Shown: positions 55,655 to 63,084 of the stretch, piece by piece
Position numbering within the stretch: position 1 is the first letter of the stretch
Layout: the number at the start of each line of letters is the position of its first letter
Assembly (NCBI RefSeq): GCF_000377405.1
Contig: NZ_KB905025.1
Span: 1 to 64,000, forward strand
Direction: 5' to 3'
Origin: Thioalkalivibrio sp. ALE31
GTDB taxonomy: Bacteria; Pseudomonadota; Gammaproteobacteria; Ectothiorhodospirales; Ectothiorhodospiraceae
DNA: 64,000 bases
Notes under the pieces: generated by a model
What the model was told of the DNA's origin: nothing
Database searches by the model: none
The model's input: the letters and a program-made list of their open reading frames with translations, nothing else
Program-made: the position numbers and the translations under genes

Positions 55655-56503
55655 ATGTTGAGCAATCTCAACTTCCGGGCGACCGTCCTGTCGCTGGTGA
55701 TGCTCGTGGTCTTCCTGGGTGTGTGGCAGCTCGCCACCGCCCCGGAGGTCCTCGCGCCTCAGCAGGGCGAGCTGAGCGAATACGAACGTCTGACCGGTGG
55801 CGGTGCTCAGCAGAGTTCGGGCAGCGGCATTCCGGCCCCAACGCAGGTGTTCAGCCACGCCTTCAGCGAACTGAGCAACCCGTTCTACGACGCGGGCCCG
55901 AACGACAAGGGCATCGGGATCCAGCTGGCCTACTCGATCTACCGGGTCCTGCTGGGCTTTGCGCTGGCCGCGCTGATCGCCATCCCGCTCGGCTTCGTGA
56001 TCGGCATGTCGCCACTATTGAACAAGGCGTTCGATCCCTACATCCAGATCCTCAAGCCGATCTCGCCGCTCGCCTGGATGCCGCTCGCCCTGTTCGTGAT
56101 CCGCGATTCCAACATGTCGGCGATCTTCGTGATCTTCATCTGCTCGATCTGGCCGATGCTGGTCAACACGGCCTACGGCGTCGCCTCGGTGCGCAATGAC
56201 TGGCTGAACGTGGCGAAGACCCACGAGCTATCCAACCTGCGGACGGCCTTCACGGTGATCCTGCCCGCCGCGGCCCCGACCATCCTGACCGGCATGCGCA
56301 TCTCCATCGGCATTGCCTGGCTGGTCATCGTCGCCGCCGAGATGCTCGTGGGCGGCACCGGCATCGGCTACTACATCTGGAACGAGTGGAACAACCTCGA
56401 TCTCGCCAGCGTGATCTTCGCGATCATCATGATCGGCATTGTCGGCTTCCTGCTGGATGCCTCCCTCGCCCAGGCCACCAAACTCGTGCGCTACGCCGAC
56501 TGA
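55655..56503 (+). CDS. Second NitT/TauT-type ABC permease (CynB/NrtB-like)
   Basis: A 282-residue inner-membrane permease. It has an N-terminal helix (TVLSLVMLVVFLGVWQLATA), a periplasmic loop (~30-70), then five more hydrophobic segments (LLGFALAALIAIPLGFVIGM, ISIGIAWLVIVAAEMLVGGT). It starts 3 bp after the binding protein and precedes the ATPase. The architecture matches the cyanate/nitrate importer order. Confidence 0.91.
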   Translation: MLSNLNFRATVLSLVMLVVFLGVWQLATAPEVLAPQQGELSEYERLTGGGAQQSSGSGIPAPTQVFSHAFSELSNPFYDAGPNDKGIGIQLAYSIYRVLLGFALAALIAIPLGFVIGMSPLLNKAFDPYIQILKPISPLAWMPLALFVIRDSNMSAIFVIFICSIWPMLVNTAYGVASVRNDWLNVAKTHELSNLRTAFTVILPAAAPTILTGMRISIGIAWLVIVAAEMLVGGTGIGYYIWNEWNNLDLASVIFAIIMIGIVGFLLDASLAQATKLVRYAD

Positions 56504-56532
56504 GTCGGCGCAGCCCAACCAGGAGTACAACC

Positions 56533-57444
56533 ATGAGCAAGGGATTCCTCGAAATCGAGAACCTGAGCCAGCGTTTCCCGCAGCCCGACTCGAACGACCT
56601 GATGACGGTGTTCGAGGGGGTCGACCTGGACATCGAAAAGGGCGAATTCGTCTGCCTGATCGGTCACTCCGGCTGCGGCAAGTCCACCATCCTCAACGTG
56701 CTCGCCGGCCTGGCCACCCCCACCGACGGCAACGTGATCATGGACAACAAGGAGATCAAGGGCCCGAGCCTCGACCAGGGCGTGATCTTCCAGAACCACA
56801 GCCTGCTGCCCTGGCTGTCGGCCCGCGACAACGTGATGTTCGCGGTGCGCGCCCGCTGGCCGCACTGGAGCAAGGCCAAGCGCCGCGAACACGCGGAGAA
56901 GTATCTGCACATGGTGGGCCTGGATCATGCGATGGACCGCAAGCCCGCTCAGCTCTCCGGGGGCATGCGCCAGCGCGTCGGGATTGCCCGCGCCTTTGCC
57001 ATTGAACCCAAGCTGCTGCTGATGGACGAGCCGTTCGGGGCCCTGGACGCCCTGACCCGCGGCGTCATCCAGGAAGAACTCCTGAAGATCTGGTCGGAGA
57101 CCCACCAGACCGTGTTCATGATCACCCACGACGTGGACGAGGCGATCCTGCTGGCCGACCGCGTGCTGCTGATGACCAACGGTCCGCATGCCCAGGTCGC
57201 CGAGTCGGTCAAGATCGACATCCCGCGCCCGCGGAAACGGGCCACCCTGCATCAGGAGGAGGCCTACTACCCGATCCGCAACCACCTGGTGGACTTCCTG
57301 GTGGACGGCGCCAAGGCGATGTCCGCGAAGGCGCAGGAGGCGGCCGCCCGCGGCGAAAATCCGCGCCACCGTCCGCGCATCGTCAACCCGGCCCGGCCCG
57401 AGGCCGATCCCGAACCCGGCCCGCGCATGGTCCGCGCGGTCTGA
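56533..57444 (+). CDS. Second NitT/TauT-type ABC ATPase (CynD/NrtD-like)
   Basis: A 303-residue ATPase with Walker A LIGHSGCGKSTILNVL, signature LSGGMRQRVGIARAF, Walker B LLLMDEPFGALDAL and switch His FMITHDVDEAILLADRV. A basic and proline-rich tail follows residue ~270. ATG 56533 has AGGAG upstream. It is followed by cynS in 33 bp. Confidence 0.92.
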   Translation: MSKGFLEIENLSQRFPQPDSNDLMTVFEGVDLDIEKGEFVCLIGHSGCGKSTILNVLAGLATPTDGNVIMDNKEIKGPSLDQGVIFQNHSLLPWLSARDNVMFAVRARWPHWSKAKRREHAEKYLHMVGLDHAMDRKPAQLSGGMRQRVGIARAFAIEPKLLLMDEPFGALDALTRGVIQEELLKIWSETHQTVFMITHDVDEAILLADRVLLMTNGPHAQVAESVKIDIPRPRKRATLHQEEAYYPIRNHLVDFLVDGAKAMSAKAQEAAARGENPRHRPRIVNPARPEADPEPGPRMVRAV

Positions 57445-57477
57445 ACCCTTTCCTCTATCCCTTTCAAGGAGCACACG

Positions 57478-57924
57478 ATGAGTCTCAGCAAGAGCGCCAT
57501 GACCACCACCATCCTCGAGGCGAAAGAGAACCGCGGCACCACCTGGGCCGCGATCGCCGAGGCCACCGGGTTGCACGAGGTCTATGTGACCTCCGCCTGC
57601 TACGGCATGAATCACCTGGAGAGCGACCAGGCCGACAAACTGGCCACTTTCCTGGGGCTTGGCCCGGAAGTCGCCCAGGCCCTGCAGGTCTTCCCGCACA
57701 AGGACTGGGACAAGACCATCCCGACCGACCCGGTGCTCTACCGCTTCTACGAGGCCATCAACGTCTACGGCGACACCATGAAGGCCCTGATCCACGAGAA
57801 GTTCGGTGACGGCATCATGAGCGCGATCGACTTCACCATGGACATCGACAAGGTCGAGGACCCCAAGGGCGACCGCGTCAAAATCACCTGGAACGGCAAG
57901 TTCCTGCCGTACAAGAGCTGGTAA
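57478..57924 (+). CDS. cynS: Cyanate hydratase (cyanase)
   Basis: Converts cyanate and bicarbonate to carbamate (then ammonia) and CO2. The 148-residue protein has an N-terminal helix-turn-helix-like domain and a C-terminal catalytic domain. The active-site residues Arg89 and Glu92 (LYRFYE) and Ser115 (GIMSAIDF) all correspond to E. coli Arg96, Glu99 and Ser122. CAAGGAG precedes the ATG. It is the last gene of the sigma-54 operon and is followed by a clean terminator, so it provides nitrogen or detoxification from an imported or intracellularly formed cyanate. Confidence 0.97.
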   Translation: MSLSKSAMTTTILEAKENRGTTWAAIAEATGLHEVYVTSACYGMNHLESDQADKLATFLGLGPEVAQALQVFPHKDWDKTIPTDPVLYRFYEAINVYGDTMKALIHEKFGDGIMSAIDFTMDIDKVEDPKGDRVKITWNGKFLPYKSW

Positions 57925-57954
57925 CTCTCTGACCCGACGCCCTTCTACCGAAAA

Positions 57955-57985
57955 CAAAAAAGGCCTGCGAAAGCAGGCCTTTTTC
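57955..57985 (+). terminator. Rho-independent terminator after cynS
   Basis: AAAAAAGGCCTGC-GAAA-GCAGGCCTTTTT: perfect stem with A- and T-runs, so it can also end the opposing tRNA-Ala transcript. Confidence 0.88.
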
Positions 57986-57992
57986 AGGTGTT

Positions 57993-58068
<76 letters not shown>

Positions 58069-58234
58069 AAACAGGACGCGCATTCTAGCAACTCCACCGG
58101 GTGGCGGGAAGCCCCGTCCGCGCAACTTTCGCTTCAGCGTACGGCCCGCGAAATCGCCTTTTCGAGCGACACGTCACGGAAGCCGGGGCTGGACTGGGTC
58201 TAGGATTGAGGCATGTCCGTCAGTCACCTCCAGC

Positions 58235-58541
58235 ACCCAGGGAAACACGGATCCATGTACACGCTCGCGTTGGCACCCCAGGTTTTCCGAGACAAGGCGC
58301 GGTCCGCAGCCGGTAGTGATTCTACCGGCCCGTTTTTGATGGATGCGGGCCGCAATGCAGGATCGGGGAACCTGGGGTGCCAACCCCGAAGGGGCTCGGC
58401 CGCCCGTTGTGACCAAAAACGGGCGCGCGCACGGCGTTGCGGCTCCCTTGTGCAGAATGACTGCACCGCAGTCACCGCGCCTTGTTCGCACGCAAAAGCG
58501 ACTCGAGCGCGAGCGTGTACATGGATCCGTGTTTCCCTAGG
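58235..58541. repeat. Structured dispersed element, copy B
   Basis: Fills most of the ~550-bp gap between tRNA-Ala and the phosphodiesterase gene. Arms 58239-58269 and 58508-58538 are perfect 31-bp inverted repeats. Inside, 58270-58284 pairs with 58369-58383, 58309-58316 with 58322-58329, 58299-58307 with 58345-58353, 58401-58408 with 58418-58425, and 58450-58455 with 58461-58466. An alternative helix is 58292-58303 with 58474-58485. The core matches copy A closely, while helix sequences differ by compensating changes. Both copies end CCCTAGGGG. 58069-58234 and 58542-58616 hold no other clear feature. Confidence 0.85.
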
Positions 58542-58616
58542 GGCGTCCGGCCTCGGCTCGCACTCCCCCAATCCAGCCGCGGGACGGCCCGCCGCCGGCT
58601 GGATATACTACCCCGC

Positions 58617-59396
58617 ATGAGCTTGACCGTTCGCATCCTGGGCGCCAGCGGCGGGATCGGCCCGGGCCGGCGCACCACGTCGATCCTTATCGATGACGAT
58701 GTCCTGATCGATGCCGGCAGCGGCGTCGGGGACCTGAGCCTGGACGAACTCCGCCGCATTCGCCACGTGTTCCTGACCCACTCGCATCTGGATCACATCG
58801 CCTTCCTCCCGATGCTGGCGGACATGGTCTACAGCGCGGATGCCACGCCCATTCACGTCCACGGCCTGCCCGCCACGCTGAAGGCCCTGTGCGATCACGT
58901 GTTCAACTGGGTGATCTGGCCGGACTTCACCCGCCTGCCCCGCCCCGACCAGCCCCTGATCCGGCTGGAGACCGTGCAGCCAGGACAGAGCATCGCGGTG
59001 GATCAGCGCGAGATTTGCGTGCTGCCGGCGCGCCACACCGTTCCCGCGGTTGGCTACAGCGTCACCAACGACGACGGCGCAGCCTTTGCCTTCAGCGGCG
59101 ACACCACCTCCTCGCACCAGCTCTGGCCGGCCCTGAACGCCCTGCCCAATCTCGACCTGCTGATGATCGAGACCGGCCTCCCGGACGAGATGGAGGGCAT
59201 GGCCGACCTCGCCAAGCACTACACCCCGCAGCACCTGGGGGAGGATCTCGCCATGCTGGAGCATCGCCCGCGGATCGCCATCACCCACCTCAAGCCCGGC
59301 CATGAACAGGCCATCCGCCAGCAGCTGGCCCGCTCCCCTCACCACGACGGCATGATCTTCCTGCACGGCGACGAGCGCTTCGTACTCGGCACCTGA
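58617..59396 (+). CDS. MBL-fold class II cyclic-nucleotide phosphodiesterase-like protein
   Basis: A 259-residue metallo-beta-lactamase-fold phosphodiesterase with an intact metal motif THSHLDHIAFLP (HxHxDH), LIDAGSGVGDLSLDEL, ARHTVPAVGYSV and FAFSGDTTSS, and a late His in ITHLKPGHE. The overall pattern fits yeast-PDE1-like class II 3',5'-cyclic nucleotide phosphodiesterases, possibly acting on cAMP. ATG 58617 follows TATACT at -10-like distance, which suggests a short leader. It lies 129 bp before phoB. Confidence 0.85.
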   Translation: MSLTVRILGASGGIGPGRRTTSILIDDDVLIDAGSGVGDLSLDELRRIRHVFLTHSHLDHIAFLPMLADMVYSADATPIHVHGLPATLKALCDHVFNWVIWPDFTRLPRPDQPLIRLETVQPGQSIAVDQREICVLPARHTVPAVGYSVTNDDGAAFAFSGDTTSSHQLWPALNALPNLDLLMIETGLPDEMEGMADLAKHYTPQHLGEDLAMLEHRPRIAITHLKPGHEQAIRQQLARSPHHDGMIFLHGDERFVLGT

Positions 59397-59474
59397 AGCA
59401 TGGCACACAGTGCGCAGACACACGGGCCACGGCCCTTCGTGTCTGCACCACCCGATATCCGCAGGTTCACATGC

Positions 59475-59492
59475 CTGTAACATGGCTGTTAT
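59475..59492 (+). promoter_or_regulatory. Pho box upstream of phoB
   Basis: CTGTAACATGG followed by CTGTTAT: two CTGT half-sites 11 bp apart, about 35 bp before the phoB start. It implies autoregulation by PhoB. Confidence 0.78.
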
Positions 59493-59525
59493 CTAATGCC
59501 GACCAGGCAATCACGAGACGGGACC

Positions 59526-60215
59526 ATGGCCACTCGAATTCTGCTGGTGGAGGATGACGTCGCAATCCGCGAAATGCTGCAGCTGCCGTTCCAGAAGGCA
59601 GGCTACGAGGTGCGCGAGGCCGGCGACGTGCGTAACGCCAAATCCCTCCTGCTGGAAGACCCGCCGGACCTGATCCTGCTGGACTGGATGCTGCCCGACA
59701 TCAGCGGCATCGACTGGGCCCGCACCCTGAAGGCCAGCCCGGTCACCAAGGACATCCCGCTGATCATGCTGACCGCGCGCGGCGAGGAAGAGGACCGCGT
59801 GCGCGGCCTGGATGTCGGCGCCGACGACTACGTAACCAAACCGTTCTCGCCGCGCGAGCTGGTCGCGCGCATGAAGGCGGTGCTGCGACGCACCTCGCCC
59901 ACTACCAGCGAGGAACCGGTCGAGATCGAGGGCCTGCGCCTGGATCCGGTCTCGCACCGCATCACCGGCAATGGCGAACCCATCAGCATGGGCCCCACGG
60001 AATACAACCTTCTGCACTTCTTCATGACCCACCAGGACCGCGTGTTCAGCCGCGAACAGCTTCTGGACAAAGTCTGGGGCACCAACGTGTACGTCGAGGA
60101 ACGCACGGTAGACGTACACATCCGCCGCCTGCGCAAGGCGCTGGCCGACACCGGCCATGATCACCTGGTGCAGACCGTGCGCGGTTCGGGGTACCGTTTC
60201 TCGCAACACCCCTGA
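59526..60215 (+). CDS. phoB: Phosphate regulon response regulator PhoB
   Basis: An OmpR-family transcription activator for phosphate starvation. The 229-residue protein has a receiver domain with the acidic pair ([11 protein letters not shown]), phospho-acceptor Asp53 ([11 protein letters not shown]) and Lys in [11 protein letters not shown] winged-helix domain follows ([28 protein letters not shown]). ATG 59526 follows GGGACC. It is followed by phoR at 15 bp. Confidence 0.96.
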   Translation: MATRILLVEDDVAIREMLQLPFQKAGYEVREAGDVRNAKSLLLEDPPDLILLDWMLPDISGIDWARTLKASPVTKDIPLIMLTARGEEEDRVRGLDVGADDYVTKPFSPRELVARMKAVLRRTSPTTSEEPVEIEGLRLDPVSHRITGNGEPISMGPTEYNLLHFFMTHQDRVFSREQLLDKVWGTNVYVEERTVDVHIRRLRKALADTGHDHLVQTVRGSGYRFSQHP

Positions 60216-60230
60216 CCTTCGGCGGTCCCC

Positions 60231-61574
60231 GTGCAGCCCCGCAAGACCTGGCCCGACATCCTCATTACCAGCCTGCTGATCGCGCTGCCGATCCTGGCGC
60301 TTGGCTGGGCAACCGGCCAGTTCTGGCCCACGGTGGCCTTCCTGCTGGGCGCGGCCCTGGCCTGGAATATCGCCAACCTGCTGTGGCTGGAGACCTGGCT
60401 GCGCCGTGGCGGGCGCGCCGAGCCCCCCGATGTGCGTGGGCTCTGGGGCGTGATCTTCGATCAGCTCTACCGCCGCCGCAAACGCCACGAGAATCGGGTG
60501 CATCGGCTGCGCCAGCTCCTGGAACGCTACCGCGACTCGGCCCGCGCGATGCCCGACGCGGTCGTGGTCCTCAACGACGACCTGCGCATCGAGTGGATCA
60601 ACGATATGGCTTGCCAGCTGCTCGGGCTCGAGTGGCCGCGTGACGAGGGCCAGCGCATCACCCACCTGCTGCGCCACCCGGAATTCCTCACCTTCATGGA
60701 ACGCGCCCGCGAGTCGCTGGCGCGGGTCACCGTGCCGTCGCCGCTGGATGACGAGCGCCAGCTGGAGATGCGCATGCTCCCCTACGGCGATGCGCAGTAC
60801 CTCCTCCTGGCGCGCGACACCACTCACCTGCACCGGCTGGAGGTGATGCGCCGCGACTTCATCGCGAATGTCTCGCACGAGCTGCGCACGCCGCTGACCG
60901 TGCTCTACGGCGTTACCGAGACACTGGAAGACGCACTGGAGGACCAGCCGGAACTGACCCGCTCGGTGCAGATGCTGCGCGAACAGTCGGAACGCATGAA
61001 GCTGCTGGTGGACGACCTGCTACTGCTCTCGCGCCTGGAAACCGGCGAAACCACCGGCCCGCAGGACTGGTTCAACCCGCTACCGATGCTGCAGAAACTG
61101 ACCGAGGAGGCACGGCTGCTGTCGGGCACGGAGGCCCATCGGATCGTCCTTGACGCCGACCCCACGCTGGAATTCCGGGGGAATTCGGACGAGCTGCGTT
61201 CCGCCTGCGCGAACCTGATGTTCAATGCGGTCAAGTACACCCCCGGCGGGACCACAATCACCCTGAAATGGCGAGCCGATCCTGACGGTGCGCGCCTGAT
61301 CGTCGACGACACCGGCCCCGGCATCGCCAGCCATCACCTCGGTCGGCTGACCGAACGCTTCTACCGGGTCGACGCCGGACGCACTCAGTCCCGCGGCGGC
61401 ACCGGACTGGGGCTTGCCATCGTCAAGCACGTCCTTGCCCGCCACGACGGCCACCTCGCGATCGAGAGCCAGGTCGGCCAGGGCAGCCGCTTCACCTGCC
61501 TGTTCCCTCTGAGCCGCATTCGCCACGCCGAAGCCGCCGACCGGTCCAGCCAGGAAGACCCGGCGGGCGCCTGA
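60231..61574 (+). CDS. phoR: Phosphate regulon sensor kinase PhoR
   Basis: A 447-residue membrane histidine kinase. It has two N-terminal helices (ILITSLLIALPILALGWATG and TVAFLLGAALAWNIANLLW) and a PAS domain (~100-200). The HisKA segment contains His216 (FIANVSHELRTPLTVL) and the HATPase has NLMFNAVKYTPGG and GGTGLGLAIVKHVLARHDG. It starts with GTG. There is no periplasmic sensor domain, as expected for PhoR, which senses through PstSCAB/PhoU. Confidence 0.95.
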   Translation: MQPRKTWPDILITSLLIALPILALGWATGQFWPTVAFLLGAALAWNIANLLWLETWLRRGGRAEPPDVRGLWGVIFDQLYRRRKRHENRVHRLRQLLERYRDSARAMPDAVVVLNDDLRIEWINDMACQLLGLEWPRDEGQRITHLLRHPEFLTFMERARESLARVTVPSPLDDERQLEMRMLPYGDAQYLLLARDTTHLHRLEVMRRDFIANVSHELRTPLTVLYGVTETLEDALEDQPELTRSVQMLREQSERMKLLVDDLLLLSRLETGETTGPQDWFNPLPMLQKLTEEARLLSGTEAHRIVLDADPTLEFRGNSDELRSACANLMFNAVKYTPGGTTITLKWRADPDGARLIVDDTGPGIASHHLGRLTERFYRVDAGRTQSRGGTGLGLAIVKHVLARHDGHLAIESQVGQGSRFTCLFPLSRIRHAEAADRSSQEDPAGA

Positions 61575-61614
61575 CGAGCATCCACAAGGTTCACGGTCCC
61601 GGGCCATCCGGACC

Positions 61615-61686
61615 GATTGCCGCGTCGCTGCGCTCCTCGCAATGACTGCTACAGCAACCCGTCATTGCGAGCGCAGCGAAGCAATC
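61615..61686. repeat. Palindromic dispersed repeat
   Basis: GATTGCCGCGTCGCTGCGCTCCTCGCAATGAC and its near-inverse GTCATTGCGAGCGCAGCGAAGCAATC flank 14 bases. The GTCATTGCGAGCG-type sequence is widespread as a dispersed bacterial repeat. It lies in the phoR-pstS gap; together with the Pho box the 302-bp gap is explained. Confidence 0.72.
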
Positions 61687-61755
61687 TACCGGGCATAGCC
61701 CGGGTCTGGCCGGACCCACATCCCCGATCGCCGCGCTGCCGCAGTAGCCCGCCAC

Positions 61756-61788
61756 ATGTCACACCGCTGTCATGTTGCCGTCACGCAA
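61756..61788 (+). promoter_or_regulatory. Pho box upstream of pstS
   Basis: Three successive 11-bp units ATGTCACACCG, CTGTCATGTTG and CCGTCACGCAA, a tandem PhoB site, about 90 bp before pstS. Confidence 0.82.
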
Positions 61789-61876
61789 CTGCAAGCAAGC
61801 CTCCCGATAATCCCGCATCAAGGACCGACCGATCGGCTCCGAACAAACCTCAAAGCAAGCACCAGGGAGTACACCC

Positions 61877-62845
61877 ATGCTGTTCAAGCGCACGATTCTC
61901 GCCGCCGCCGCGGCCGCCGCCCTCGCCATCACCCCGGCGATGGCCGATGTCGACCCCAACCTGCCGGCCTATCAGGCTGTCAGCGGGATCTCCGGCAACC
62001 TGTCCAGCGAAGGCTCGGACACCCTGAACAACCTGATGGCGCTGTGGGCCGAGGAGTTCCAGGACTTCTACCCGAACGTCAACATCCAGATCCAGGGCGC
62101 CGGCACCTCCACCGCCCCGCCCGCCCTGACCGAAGGCACCGCAGACTTCGGCCCGATGTCCCGCCAGCCGCGCGACAGCGAGCAGGCCGCGTTCGAAGAG
62201 CGTCACGGCTACGAGATGACCCTGGTGCCGGTCGCCATCGACTCCATCGCGGTCTACGTCAACCGTGACAACCCGATCGAGGGCATGTCCATCGCCGACG
62301 TGGATGCGGTGTTCTCCTCGACTCGCCGCTGCGGCGGTGCCGAGGACATCACCCGCTGGGGCCAGCTGGGTCTGGAAGGCTCCTGGGCCAACCGCGACAT
62401 CACCATCTACGGTCGTAACGCGGTCTCCGGTACCTACGGCTACTTCCGTCAGCACGCCCTGTGTGACGGCGACTTCAAGAACGCCGTGAACGAGCAGCCC
62501 GGTTCCGCCTCCGTGGTCCAGGGGGTCGCCGAGTCCCTGAACGGCATCGGCTACTCCGGCATCGGCTACCTGACCTCCGGCGTGCGCACCGTTGCCCTGG
62601 GCGAGAACGAAGGCGAATACTTCGAGCCGACCGCCGAGAACGCCGCGTCTGGCGACTACCCGCTGTCCCGCTTCCTGTACGTCGCGGTCAACAAGCACCC
62701 GGAAGACGGTCTCGCCCCGCGCCAGGCCGAGTTCCTGAAGATGGTGCTGTCCAAGGAAGGCCAGGAAGTGGTCGTGCGTGACGGCTTCGTGCCGCTGCCC
62801 GAGACCGTCGCCCAGCGCCAGCGCGAAGCCCTCGGCCTCGAGTAA
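61877..62845 (+). CDS. pstS: Phosphate ABC transporter substrate-binding protein PstS
   Basis: A periplasmic phosphate-binding protein of 322 residues with signal peptide ([16 protein letters not shown]). The family segments are [40 protein letters not shown] and [14 protein letters not shown], with the Ser/Thr residues that contact phosphate. AGGGAG precedes the ATG. The terminator after it suggests strong pstS monocistronic expression ahead of pstC. Confidence 0.96.
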   Translation: MLFKRTILAAAAAAALAITPAMADVDPNLPAYQAVSGISGNLSSEGSDTLNNLMALWAEEFQDFYPNVNIQIQGAGTSTAPPALTEGTADFGPMSRQPRDSEQAAFEERHGYEMTLVPVAIDSIAVYVNRDNPIEGMSIADVDAVFSSTRRCGGAEDITRWGQLGLEGSWANRDITIYGRNAVSGTYGYFRQHALCDGDFKNAVNEQPGSASVVQGVAESLNGIGYSGIGYLTSGVRTVALGENEGEYFEPTAENAASGDYPLSRFLYVAVNKHPEDGLAPRQAEFLKMVLSKEGQEVVVRDGFVPLPETVAQRQREALGLE

Positions 62846-62928
62846 ACACTGCCACAGGAGTCTGCCGGCGGGGCTTCACCCCCAAGGCCGCTCCCACCGC
62901 GATCATCGGCCGCGGCCGAGACCGCACA

Positions 62929-62957
62929 AGGCCCGGACTCCGTCCGGGCCTTTTTTT
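62929..62957 (+). terminator. Rho-independent terminator after pstS
   Basis: GGCCCGGAC-TC-CGTCCGGGCC followed by TTTTTTT. Confidence 0.9.
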
Positions 62958-62991
62958 GTGCCGCCAAGCCTTCCCATTGGCGTTCAAACGG

Positions 62992-63024
62992 CTGTCACGT
63001 AGCTGTCACCGTTCTGTCACGAAG
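62992..63024 (+). promoter_or_regulatory. Triple Pho box upstream of pstC
   Basis: CTGTCACGTAG, CTGTCACCGTT and CTGTCACGAAG are three exact CTGTCAC half-sites at 11-bp spacing, with TAGCAT as a possible -10. It gives pstC its own PhoB-dependent promoter. Confidence 0.85.
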
Positions 63025-63084
63025 CGCCCGTAGCATGCACGCCATCTCAAGCCTTCCGCCTGCCGACCCTCAGGGGAATCCCGA

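Noticed and set aside
52571-55858. 1095-residue open frame on the minus strand
   Set aside because: It is antisense to the enhancer-binding regulator and the second binding protein, both of which have clear families and ribosome sites; long antisense frames are expected in high-GC DNA.
58174-58620. Short frames inside element B (and the parallel ones at 31439-31711)
   Set aside because: Both copies share peptide-like pieces such as MRTRRGD and LPAA.RALSRKT, but these fall in different frames in the two copies, and base-pairing explains the substitutions better than coding.
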